The position numbers and the translations under genes were made by a program. A stretch of DNA of 64,000 bases, from contig NZ_JACHBW010000015.1 of NCBI RefSeq assembly GCF_014200455.1, forward strand, positions 142,005-206,004. Reading direction: 5' to 3'. This DNA is from Paraburkholderia bannensis (lineage in GTDB: Bacteria > Pseudomonadota > Gammaproteobacteria > Burkholderiales > Burkholderiaceae). Below the pieces are notes generated by a model. The model was not told the DNA's origin. It did not search any database and saw only the letters and a program-made list of their open reading frames with translations. Shown here in pieces: positions 52,693-60,723 of the stretch; positions within the stretch are counted from its first letter, which is position 1, and each line of letters starts with the position of its first letter.

Positions 52693-54459
52693 ATGGATAT
52701 TGATCGTCTGCAAACACGGCAAGCCGATACAAAAGGGGCGCGGCCCAGCAGTGCCGATGATGGTCATGTCAAGTCCCCGAGCGAAATCGAGCGAACGGCG
52801 ATGAAACAGCAACGGCTGATCTATTCGATCGCGATGGTGTTGGGCATCGTAGTGTTTGCGATCGATGTGATGGTGCCCGTCAACGTCGCGGTCGCCGTTC
52901 TGTACGTCGTCGTTGTATTGATGGTTGCATCGGTGGCTTCGCAGCTGTTGACGGTCGCCGCAGCCTGGACATGCGTCTCGCTAACAATAATCGGATTTTT
53001 GCTGGCACCAGGCGATCAGATTGCACCAGCGTCGCTCGCCCGGTGTGTGGTCAGTGTGATTGCGATCATCACTGTATCTGCTCTGGCACTGCGCAATCAA
53101 AGCAGCAAGGCTACGTTGCAAAAGCAGGTTGATCTTCTGAATCTCACCCATGATGCAATCGTCGGCTATGACCTTGAAGGTCGCATTACGTTCTGGAGTC
53201 AAGGCGCGCAGCGCCTGTATGGCTGGCACGAACCGGAGGTGTTGGGAAAGGATATCCATGAGCTGACAAAGACCGACTCTACGCTTCCGATTTCGGAGCT
53301 CGTTAAGGGCGCTCTGGAAAGTAGTGGCTGGAAAGGTGAGCTAACCAGGAAGGCGAGAGATGGCCGCTCGGTCGTTGTATCGAGCCGCTGGAACGTTTCG
53401 CGTGACAAATGGGGGCAACCTGTTGCGATACTTTCAACGGACAGCGACGTTACTCAGGCAAAGTCTCTTGAAAGTGAATTGCGGCGTCAAAAGGAAGAGC
53501 TCGCTTCCATAGTCGATGCGATTCCGGCAATGGTCTGGAGTGCGTCGGATGCCGGCCGCCTTTTTTATCGCAATCAGCGATGGTCCGACTTTGGCGTAGA
53601 CGTTGGTGATGACGGAGCTGAATGGCGTGACATTTTGCATCCAGACGACTTCGACGCTTTCGAGATCGAGTGGCGAAATGCGCTGATGACCGGTGAGAGT
53701 TTTGAGATCAGCGCGAGGGTGCAGCTGACGAGCGGTGAATATCGCTACATGATTATTGGCGCGGCGCCATTGCGAGATGCCGATGGGCGGATCCTGAGAT
53801 GGTACGGCGTAAATACGGATATCGAAGAGCGTCGTCGCGCCGAACTCGCCTTGGAGAAGTCTAGAGCAGAGCTGGCTCACGTTACGCGCATCACGATGCT
53901 TGGGGAGTTGGCTGCGTCCATCGCCCATGAGGTTACGCAGCCGCTGGCCGCGATCGTTACGGCAGGCGAAGCAGGGCTGCGATGGCTAAATCGCGAGGTG
54001 CCCGATCTGGATGAAGTGCGCTTCGGCATAGAGCAAATCACTCACGACGCGAGGCGCGCGACGGAAATTATTCGCCAGATCAGGAGCATGGCAAAGCGGC
54101 GCGATCCGGACGCCGTTGTACTTGATCTTAACGAAGTGGTTGAACAGTCCGTCGGTCTGGTACGTCGCGAACTACAGAGCCACAGCATAGAGGTGTCTCA
54201 ATCGTACGCGACAACGTTGCCCGTTTGCGGGGACCGCGTGCAACTGCAACAAGTCATTATCAATCTCCTGATGAACGCGATTCAGGCGATGTCCAACGTG
54301 GCCAGCAGCGAGCGACGGTTGGAGATGCGCTCTTCCCGAATCCCGTCCTCCATTCTCTCCGTCGCCACGGAGGCGGTTGATCTCGTAGCGTTCAAATCCA
54401 AAGCGTTTCCCCGATCATTGAAGCAAAGAAAGATGTTCCCGTTTGCGCAAATACGCTGA
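52693..54459 (+). CDS. PAS-domain sensor histidine kinase 1, ATPase lobe lost
   Basis: 588 residues. Several hydrophobic segments at about 45-135 form a membrane sensor, then come two PAS domains (about 140-250 and 265-385) and the dimerisation domain with the phospho-His at about H412 (SIAHEVTQPLAAI). The N-box VIINLLMNAIQAMSN is present, but after LEMRSS the sequence becomes unrelated to a kinase: the G1, F and G2 boxes are absent in every frame. A remnant like PIIEAKKDV in another frame suggests an internal deletion. It is probably unable to bind ATP. The ATG at residue 37 (52801) is an alternative start. Confidence 0.75.
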   Translation: MDIDRLQTRQADTKGARPSSADDGHVKSPSEIERTAMKQQRLIYSIAMVLGIVVFAIDVMVPVNVAVAVLYVVVVLMVASVASQLLTVAAAWTCVSLTIIGFLLAPGDQIAPASLARCVVSVIAIITVSALALRNQSSKATLQKQVDLLNLTHDAIVGYDLEGRITFWSQGAQRLYGWHEPEVLGKDIHELTKTDSTLPISELVKGALESSGWKGELTRKARDGRSVVVSSRWNVSRDKWGQPVAILSTDSDVTQAKSLESELRRQKEELASIVDAIPAMVWSASDAGRLFYRNQRWSDFGVDVGDDGAEWRDILHPDDFDAFEIEWRNALMTGESFEISARVQLTSGEYRYMIIGAAPLRDADGRILRWYGVNTDIEERRRAELALEKSRAELAHVTRITMLGELAASIAHEVTQPLAAIVTAGEAGLRWLNREVPDLDEVRFGIEQITHDARRATEIIRQIRSMAKRRDPDAVVLDLNEVVEQSVGLVRRELQSHSIEVSQSYATTLPVCGDRVQLQQVIINLLMNAIQAMSNVASSERRLEMRSSRIPSSILSVATEAVDLVAFKSKAFPRSLKQRKMFPFAQIR

Positions 54460-54542
54460 AGCGGTCTTTGTAATAATTTTATTATTGTCGACGTCCATGG
54501 AACGTCGCAATCGTGCCAGACGTGCTGCTGACGATCCCGCGA

Positions 54543-55193
54543 TCAGCTCTCTGGCATGACTGGCAACTGAATGTCTAGTGCCCCCGTTTTTCTCACGAGA
54601 TCTGCGAGGGAAGAAGCATTCATCTTTTTCATGACAGCTGCGCGGTGCAACTTCACTGTAATTACGCTGACTCCCAGCCATGCCGCAATTTGCTTGTTCA
54701 GTGCTCCACTTACAACGTATGCGAGTACCTCACGCTCGCGGCGGGTCAATTGCTCATACGCGCATGTGAGTGCTGTCTGAGTCTGCATCCGCTCACGCCG
54801 TCTCTGATCGATGACGAGCGCGCCATTGACCGCATCGATGACATCCTGATCAGAGAATGGCTTCACCAGAAAATCGAATGCGCCGCCTTTCATTGCCCGT
54901 TTGCAGATATCAACATCTGCGAAACCAGTAATGAAAATAATAGGGATATCAGGTCGATCGGCTACTTGTTGTTGAAATGCGAGGCCGCTCTCTCCGCGAA
55001 GCCGGATGTCCAGCAATAGACAGCAGGGAGCGTCGGCCAATGAGGTCGCCCTGAATTCCGCGGTGCTCGCGAAGGACTGAACATTTAGGCCGACAGAGAG
55101 AAGAAGATGTGAAAGCGAGCATCGAATACCTTCGTCATCGTCAACGATATAAACGGTCGAGACGAATTCTAACCTTCCTGGACCGGATGACAT
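54543..55193 (-). CDS. FixJ/NarL-family response regulator with LuxR-type HTH
   Basis: A 216-residue two-domain regulator. The receiver has D18-D19-D20, the phosphorylation site at about D62 (LLLDIRLRG), the switch Thr in IIFITGF and the Lys in FLVKPFSD. The output domain at about 150-205 has LTRREREVLAYVVSGALNKQ and VSVITVKLHRAAVMKK. The start at 55193 is preferred; the upstream frame to 55352 is not protein-like. It is the only DNA-binding response regulator of the cluster, so it is the best candidate to bind the CTATAC palindromes. Confidence 0.88.
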   Translation of the reverse strand: MSSGPGRLEFVSTVYIVDDDEGIRCSLSHLLLSVGLNVQSFASTAEFRATSLADAPCCLLLDIRLRGESGLAFQQQVADRPDIPIIFITGFADVDICKRAMKGGAFDFLVKPFSDQDVIDAVNGALVIDQRRRERMQTQTALTCAYEQLTRREREVLAYVVSGALNKQIAAWLGVSVITVKLHRAAVMKKMNASSLADLVRKTGALDIQLPVMPES

Positions 55194-55436
55194 CGCACAA
55201 ACTCCACAGGCGCATTCTTTGAGGATTGCGGAACGCGGGCGAGAGACATACGCAAGCACGGTGTGGCACTGCGAAAGCGATTGAAACGTGCCAGCTCCAC
55301 GGCCAGTTGATGGTACACGAATCAACATGTAGCCGGACTGTAATCCAGGCAAGATTGCGCGACGAAAAGCGTCATGATTTCGGACAGGATACGCAGAGAT
55401 ACCGTGAGCGGCACGTTTAGTGCGATGACACCTGTA

Positions 55437-55973
55437 TCAATCGATCTTTGGAAAATCGAGGGCCGTGTCGTTGACACGGTTTACCAGGTTGGTAAAGGTG
55501 ATCGAAGTAATGACCAGGAGAATCTCGACCACCTGGCGCTCGCTGTAACCTGCTGAAAGCAGTGCGTCCAGGACATTCGCAGGGACGGTATCGCGACTCG
55601 CGACCACAGTTCGTACGAATATAAGCAGTGCATCCAGGCGAGCGTCTCCTACCCCTTGGCCAGCGCGGATATTCTTCATGAGATCGGGCTTGAGGCCAGC
55701 CATTTTGCCAAGCATCGTGTGTGCAGCAAGGCAATAGTCGCATCCGGACAGGGCACTGACGGCAAGGCGAATCGCTTCGACGTCCGCAGCTTCAAGTGAG
55801 CTTGCTGAGATCACAGCATCGACATTCAGCATCGCCGAAAGTGTTTGCGGGCTGTGCGTGCCGATGGTGGCATATGCGTTGGGGACTTTTCCGAGCGAGG
55901 CCTTGATCTGGCCGAATATCGCCGCGGCTTCACCGGTAGCCTCGCCTGGCTTAAGCGTTGTCAATCGTGTCAT
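55437..55973 (-). CDS. AhpD-like carboxymuconolactone decarboxylase family protein
   Basis: A 178-residue helical protein. The motif E66...C78-x2-C81-x3-H85 (SGCDYCLAAHTMLG) matches the peroxidase-type active site of AhpD-like proteins, so it probably reduces peroxides. The start is the ATG at 55973, followed by MTRLTTLKPGEATGEAA; the frame continues upstream but into the hydrolase gene. It is 91 bases beyond the alpha/beta hydrolase stop and may share its transcript. Confidence 0.87.
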   Translation of the reverse strand: MTRLTTLKPGEATGEAAAIFGQIKASLGKVPNAYATIGTHSPQTLSAMLNVDAVISASSLEAADVEAIRLAVSALSGCDYCLAAHTMLGKMAGLKPDLMKNIRAGQGVGDARLDALLIFVRTVVASRDTVPANVLDALLSAGYSERQVVEILLVITSITFTNLVNRVNDTALDFPKID

Positions 55974-56064
55974 GAGAATCTCTCCTTGGTGTTGAATTCT
56001 GGCCGGGATGGCTAGTTGAGGAGCGAGCGGCGACGTTTGACGTCGCCGCTTTGACGCTCGCATG

Positions 56065-57093
56065 TTACTTGTGAAGTTCTCGGCGCAGCATCGCGTTGGC
56101 TTGTCCAATCGCTGCGCGCGCGGCTGGTGTATTTGACAGCGCGTTGAGCATAACGAAGTCGTGAATGCTGCCGAGGTAACGCACCGCAGTAACGTCCACG
56201 CCAGCCTGCATGAGCTTGTGCGCGTACGCCTCGCCTTCATCTCGCAGGACGTCGTTTTCGTCAGTAATCACGAGTGCGGGCGGCAGACCCTGAAGATCTG
56301 CGGTCGTGGCCTGCAGCGGCGACGCCGTGATTTCCTTACGCTTGGATGCATCGGGCAGATATGCATCCCAGAACCACTTCATCGCGTTCTTGGTGAGCCA
56401 CGGACCTTGGGCAAACTCCTGGTACGAGCCGTCCTCGAAGTTCGCATCGGTGACCGGATAGAACAAAACCTGGAACCGGAACTGCGGGCCATGGCGTTGT
56501 TTGGCGAGAATGCTCACTGCGGCCACCATATTGCCGCCGACGCTGTCGCCCGCGAGTGCCATCCGCTGAGGATCGACGCCCAGCTCCTTTCCGTGTTGCG
56601 CTACGTAGGCAGTTGCTGCGTACGCTTGCTCGATGGCGGTGGGGTAGCGGGCCTCAGGCGAGCGATCATAATCGACGAAGACCACTGCTGCGTCTGAGCC
56701 ATTAGCGATCTCGCGCACCAGTCTGTCATGCGTTGCTGCATCACCCAGCACCCAGCCGCCGCCATGGAAGTACATCACGACGGGCAACATAGCAGCGGAT
56801 TTCTTCGCCGGCTTGATGATGCGGACCTTCACGTCACCGGTAGGCCCAACGGGAAAGGTGCGATCTTCGACACGTGCCGGGAGCTTGGGAACTGGGGTGC
56901 TTTGCGCGCCCAGTAGTACGTTGCGTGCATCGCCTGCCGACAGCGTATAAATTGGCGGCCCGCCCTTGGCCGTCAACGCATCGACGAATTCGCGAGTTCC
57001 CTGTTCCAGGATCGGATCGGCCCATGCCGTGGTGGTGCAGACTGAGCTGGCGAGCGCCAGTGCAAGTGGCATCGCAGAAAAGATCTTCTTCAT
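56065..57093 (-). CDS. Secreted alpha/beta hydrolase, HSL-type esterase/lipase
   Basis: A 342-residue protein with a signal peptide (MKKIFSAMPLALALASSVCT, cleavage after AWA at about residue 25). The oxyanion motif HGGG is at 110-113 (VMYFHGGGWVLGD), the nucleophile S184 in AGDSVGGNM, the acid in VITDENDVLRDEGEA and the His in GSIHDFVM. It belongs to the hormone-sensitive-lipase group and acts on small esters, probably in the periplasm or outside. It is followed by the AhpD-like gene. Confidence 0.9.
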   Translation of the reverse strand: MKKIFSAMPLALALASSVCTTTAWADPILEQGTREFVDALTAKGGPPIYTLSAGDARNVLLGAQSTPVPKLPARVEDRTFPVGPTGDVKVRIIKPAKKSAAMLPVVMYFHGGGWVLGDAATHDRLVREIANGSDAAVVFVDYDRSPEARYPTAIEQAYAATAYVAQHGKELGVDPQRMALAGDSVGGNMVAAVSILAKQRHGPQFRFQVLFYPVTDANFEDGSYQEFAQGPWLTKNAMKWFWDAYLPDASKRKEITASPLQATTADLQGLPPALVITDENDVLRDEGEAYAHKLMQAGVDVTAVRYLGSIHDFVMLNALSNTPAARAAIGQANAMLRRELHK

Positions 57094-57168
57094 GAATTGT
57101 CCATTGGTTGTACTAATTTAAGTAAACAGATATTAGGGCTAGTTGATTGGAAGATAAATTGCTCGTCC

Positions 57169-57591
57169 TTAAAAACTGATTTTGCTTGCTAGTATCATTC
57201 GGTCCCAATTTGCGGGTAAAGCGTTCCGTTTAACTCGAGGGCGAAATACCTCGTCGCCCTTAAAAATAGGGGTGCCTGTCAAAACACATAGGGCATCTCG
57301 CTTGGCGTAAGCAAGCCGCCAAGTTTGCTCTCCGTAATGCCCGGAGCACGCGTCACTCCAGAGCACCGTCAGTGCGTGAGAAGAAGGCTTGTCGAGTACT
57401 GTCACGCGGCGCGGAGGCGTCTGGGATGGCGTGACGGCGACTTGTCGTGACGAAACCCCGCGTCGACGCACATGTATCCTCAGTTCACGGTCATAGGCAT
57501 CGTTGGTTGCTGTGATGGTGGTCGGCAACAGCAGGCTCACTAGTGCCCGCTGGACAATGTGTTCTTGTGTTTCCAGCACCGTGCGCTCCAA
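57169..57591 (-). CDS. DUF3331 domain-containing protein
   Basis: A 140-residue protein of the DUF3331 family, seen mainly in Burkholderiaceae. VTVLDKPSSHALTVLWSDAC, SGHYGEQTWRLAYAKRDALC and NWDRMILASKISF are characteristic. The first codon of the frame is TTG; a GTG 12 bases later is an alternative. Two conserved Cys (SDACSGHY and DALCVLTG) could bind a metal or a disulfide, but function is unknown. It lies between the hydrolase and the LysR paralogue on the same strand. Confidence 0.8.
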   Translation of the reverse strand: MERTVLETQEHIVQRALVSLLLPTTITATNDAYDRELRIHVRRRGVSSRQVAVTPSQTPPRRVTVLDKPSSHALTVLWSDACSGHYGEQTWRLAYAKRDALCVLTGTPIFKGDEVFRPRVKRNALPANWDRMILASKISF

Positions 57592-57620
57592 AAAAGAGAC
57601 AACAACTTGGCGGTGTTATG

Positions 57621-58646
57621 TCAGGCTGCAATTTCAGTCGCTGACGTGGCGAAAGACGATAGCCTCGAAGGCTGATCAGCTGATGCGACGTGACACGCTT
57701 GCCGTTGAATTTCATCACGGCTCAATTCGTGTGGCGCAGTATTACGTCGATGCGCGTGGGATTTGAGGCTTGCGGTCGCCCAGTCCATGAACGCGTGCAG
57801 TGCCATCGACACATGTCGTTGATTTGCATAGACGCAGGAAATCGGCGATGCGGTTGGACGATGATGGGCGAGCACTTCTTTGAGTTGCCCAGAACGCAGG
57901 TGCGGTAGCGCAATAGGTTCGGAGACCTGCGCCAGTCCCGCGCCGCCAAGCACGCAATGGAGGACCGCTGCAGCATCATTCAGGCAGATCCGTTCGGTGG
58001 CCTTGACGGCCACATCGCTTCTATCTCCTGCGAACCGAAGAGGTCTGGGAATGCCAAAACGACGCGGCGAGTAATGCACGACATCGTGATCTCTGAGCGC
58101 CTCTGGACTGGTTGGGATTGCACGTTTCGCTAGGTAACCCGGACTGGCAACGGTTACCGTCCTCACTACGCCCAGGTGGCGACATTTGAACGAAGAGTCA
58201 GAAAGATTGCCTACGACGATTGCACAGTCGACCCCGTTGCTAATCAGTCCATCGGGCTCCCCTCCAACGGCGATCTTCAACTCAACATTGGGATAGGCTT
58301 CGCTGAATTCGGATATCTCAGGGAGCAGCACACAAGCTACCTCTTGATCAATGTCGACGCAAAGACGCCCTTGGGCGAAATGACGGGTGCTTCTCAGTGC
58401 CTGGGTCATGTCGTCAATTTCAGCGAGGACCCTTACGCAGTGTTCGTAGTAGCGTGCACCATCGGCGGTAACGCGCATCGCACGAGTCGATCGGTGCAGC
58501 AACGCTACGTCGAGATACGATTCGAGTTGACGGACGACTGTGCTTACAGACCCCGTGGCGACACCGAGAGCTTCCGCTGCAGAAGTGAAGCTACCTAAGC
58601 GGGCGACATGCACGAAAACCGACATTGCGTGTAAGAAACGATCCAT
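57621..58646 (-). CDS. LysR-family regulator (paralogue of the gene at 51085)
   Basis: A 341-residue LysR protein. MDRFLHAMSVFVHVARLGSF at the N terminus and GGEPDGLISNGVDCAIVVGN and VVHYSPRRFGIPRPLRF in the effector domain align with the LysR at 51085-52119. Its C-terminal tail also exceeds the usual length. A CTATAC palindrome lies 92 bases upstream of its ATG. It is 29 bases from the DUF3331 gene on the same strand. Confidence 0.88.
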   Translation of the reverse strand: MDRFLHAMSVFVHVARLGSFTSAAEALGVATGSVSTVVRQLESYLDVALLHRSTRAMRVTADGARYYEHCVRVLAEIDDMTQALRSTRHFAQGRLCVDIDQEVACVLLPEISEFSEAYPNVELKIAVGGEPDGLISNGVDCAIVVGNLSDSSFKCRHLGVVRTVTVASPGYLAKRAIPTSPEALRDHDVVHYSPRRFGIPRPLRFAGDRSDVAVKATERICLNDAAAVLHCVLGGAGLAQVSEPIALPHLRSGQLKEVLAHHRPTASPISCVYANQRHVSMALHAFMDWATASLKSHAHRRNTAPHELSRDEIQRQACHVASADQPSRLSSFATSATEIAA

Positions 58647-58737
58647 TTTTCAATCCGCCGAAGGTCAACCGGAATTTGGTTCGCTCATTCTATTTGTCGG
58701 TTTTTCGGAATTCCATCGAACCGGTGGCCATGTCCGC

Positions 58738-58753
58738 CTATACCTTTGTATAG
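58738..58753. promoter_or_regulatory. Palindrome CTATAC-CTTT-GTATAG (copy 2) upstream of LysR 2
   Basis: A perfect 6-4-6 inverted repeat identical in its arms to copy 1, 92 bases upstream of the minus-strand LysR start and downstream of the receiver 2 gene. Confidence 0.65.
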
Positions 58754-58840
58754 ATATATCGACCGAAAAAGCTGGGTCGACATTGGTATGAAAATTGACA
58801 ATGAGCTGTGATTTTGGCGATGTGATAAGGTTTTATGGAC

Positions 58841-59200
58841 CTATCTCAATACCTCGACAATCAGGGCAACGAGATCGTCGGGGTCGATCGGCTTTTCGAG
58901 GATCGCCGCGGCGTATTCAGCTGCAATCAGGCGGTCACGTGCCGTCAGGTTGCCAGATACGAAAATGAAGGGCGTGCGCGCTCCCGTTATGCGTAGCTGT
59001 GTGAGCAGGGCGGTGCCGGACATTCCCCGCATTCGGACGTCGCACACGATGCAGTCGACCGAGTTCTTGATCTCGGAGGTCAGGTACGCCTCTGCGGAGT
59101 CAAAGGCATGCGCGTCGTGACCAAGCGAGCGTACCAGCGCCGTGGTCGACAGCCGGATCGAGGTTTCGTCATCAATTACGCAAACGTTTTTTGGAGGCAC
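58841..59200 (-). CDS. Single-domain response regulator (receiver only), copy 2
   Basis: A 119-residue receiver with D10-D11, phosphorylation site D54 (IVCDVRMRG), FIFVSGN (switch Ser in place of Thr) and Lys in ILEKPIDPDD. There is no output domain. The start codon is GTG (59200). It is divergent from the PAS kinase 2 gene and shares a promoter region with it. It resembles receiver 1 (52279) in length and in the end of the domain (KPIDP in both). Confidence 0.87.
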   Translation of the reverse strand: MPPKNVCVIDDETSIRLSTTALVRSLGHDAHAFDSAEAYLTSEIKNSVDCIVCDVRMRGMSGTALLTQLRITGARTPFIFVSGNLTARDRLIAAEYAAAILEKPIDPDDLVALIVEVLR

Positions 59201-59292
59201 GAATTTTCTCGCAAACGCCCACCTCAGAATCGAGGTTTGACTAGGCGTGGCTTCATATAGCGCAGACTAACTTGTGACCGAGCGGGAAGGCA

Positions 59293-59308
59293 CTATCCTA
59301 AGGTATAG
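59293..59308. promoter_or_regulatory. Palindrome CTATCC-TAAG-GTATAG (copy 3) between receiver 2 and kinase 2
   Basis: The same 6-4-6 dyad with one mismatch, flanked by CA and TG that extend the symmetry to CACTAT...ATAGTG. It lies in the divergent promoter region of the receiver 2 and kinase 2 genes. Confidence 0.6.
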
Positions 59309-59414
59309 TGAGGGCTGTGCTTTGGTGCGGAGTATTCTTTTTCCCGCGTGGAAAATTGTGTGTGCCGACATTAATTCATTCCATCGCCTGATATCTCCTT
59401 TGCGGACGCCCAAG

Positions 59415-60671
59415 ATGAATTTCTCTCCCTCCCACGATGATGAACGATTTGAGGAAGGGAGATCGTTGCAATTCGACCTGTCCAACTATCAGCTCTTTCT
59501 TTCGGCGCCGATTCCGATTATGGTTGAAGACTGGTCGGGCGTTTATCGGGCGATCATGGATTTACGCCGCAGTGGCGTAACGAATCTCGATTTTTGGTTC
59601 GACTCGCATCCACATGCGGTGGCTGAATTGAGGGCGCTGCACTCTTTCGTCGAAGCCAATGACGCGGTTGTGGACCTATTCGAAGCGGGAACGAGAACCG
59701 CCTTTTTCGAACGCGCAAAACAACTCCTTCCAGCCGATCGCACGAGCAATATTGCGGTCTATCGAGCGATGTTCGAAGGACGTGATGCGTGTCAAGGCGA
59801 GCGCACTCTGGTTACGTTTTCTGGAAAGCGGGTGCCGATCGTATGGCGATGTTCCTTACCCAGGCATGAGGATGGATATCGTCGGCTCTGTTTCTACGGG
59901 TTTGACGTCACCGCACAAAAAGAGAGCAGCGATCGCATGCAAGCGATGCGAGCTGAAATGGCGCGTTCAGCGCGCGTCTCGTTGTTCGGCGAAGTAGCAG
60001 CCTCAATTCTGCACGAAATCAGCCAACCGCTTTCGGCCACACGCACCTCTGCAGACGCCGCGTTGCGTTGGCTTCAGAGCGACTCGCCAAATATTGGACA
60101 GGCTACCGAGGCTATCCGGGACTCAGCGCGTTGGGCGCGAGATGCGACCGAAATCTGCAAGAAGATCCGTGGCTTTCTCGGCAAGGTTCCAGTTCATTCC
60201 GTCTTGTCATCAGCAGGTGGCGTTGTAGAAGCTGCGTCCTTTTTGATCTCGCCGGAGGCAAATTCAAAAGCAGTCGTTATCGACAGGCATCTGGATGCGG
60301 AACTCTCGATCTTCGCTGATCCTCTTCAGATTCAGCAGGTTCTTGCAAATCTGCTCTTGAACGGAGTTCATGCGATCGACTCGGCCGAAGGCGACGAACG
60401 GCGGCTCACTGTAGTTGCAAGCAAAACCAGTTCGGATGAGGCGCTGTTTGAAGTGAGAGATTCTGGAGCCGGTATGACTGAGGAAACGCTTTCGTCACTT
60501 TTCCAGCCATTCTTTACAACCAAGGCGTCCGGCATGGGAATGGGACTTGTCGTTGCGCGCTCTATCGTCGAAGCCCATGGAGGCCGTATCTGGGTGGATA
60601 GCAAGCCTGGATTCGGGACCAGTTTCTTCTTCACACTACCCATATCCGAATCGCACAGCGCGGCCCGTTAG
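59415..60671 (+). CDS. PAS-type sensor histidine kinase 2 (intact)
   Basis: 418 residues from the ATG at 59415; a GTG at 59274 would add 47 residues but is less protein-like and would include the CTATCC palindrome. A PAS-like sensor covers about 15-165. The dimerisation domain has the phospho-His at about H200 (SILHEISQPLSATR). The ATPase domain is complete: N-box VLANLLLNGVHAID, G1 VRDSGAGM, F-box FFTTK and G2 GMGMGLVVARS. There are no transmembrane helices, so it senses a cytosolic signal. It is probably the active kinase of the cluster. Confidence 0.88.
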   Translation: MNFSPSHDDERFEEGRSLQFDLSNYQLFLSAPIPIMVEDWSGVYRAIMDLRRSGVTNLDFWFDSHPHAVAELRALHSFVEANDAVVDLFEAGTRTAFFERAKQLLPADRTSNIAVYRAMFEGRDACQGERTLVTFSGKRVPIVWRCSLPRHEDGYRRLCFYGFDVTAQKESSDRMQAMRAEMARSARVSLFGEVAASILHEISQPLSATRTSADAALRWLQSDSPNIGQATEAIRDSARWARDATEICKKIRGFLGKVPVHSVLSSAGGVVEAASFLISPEANSKAVVIDRHLDAELSIFADPLQIQQVLANLLLNGVHAIDSAEGDERRLTVVASKTSSDEALFEVRDSGAGMTEETLSSLFQPFFTTKASGMGMGLVVARSIVEAHGGRIWVDSKPGFGTSFFFTLPISESHSAAR

Positions 60672-60723
60672 CCATCGGTTTAGCTGCGTGAGAGCAATAC
60701 CTTTGGTCGTTACCTTTTGCCTG

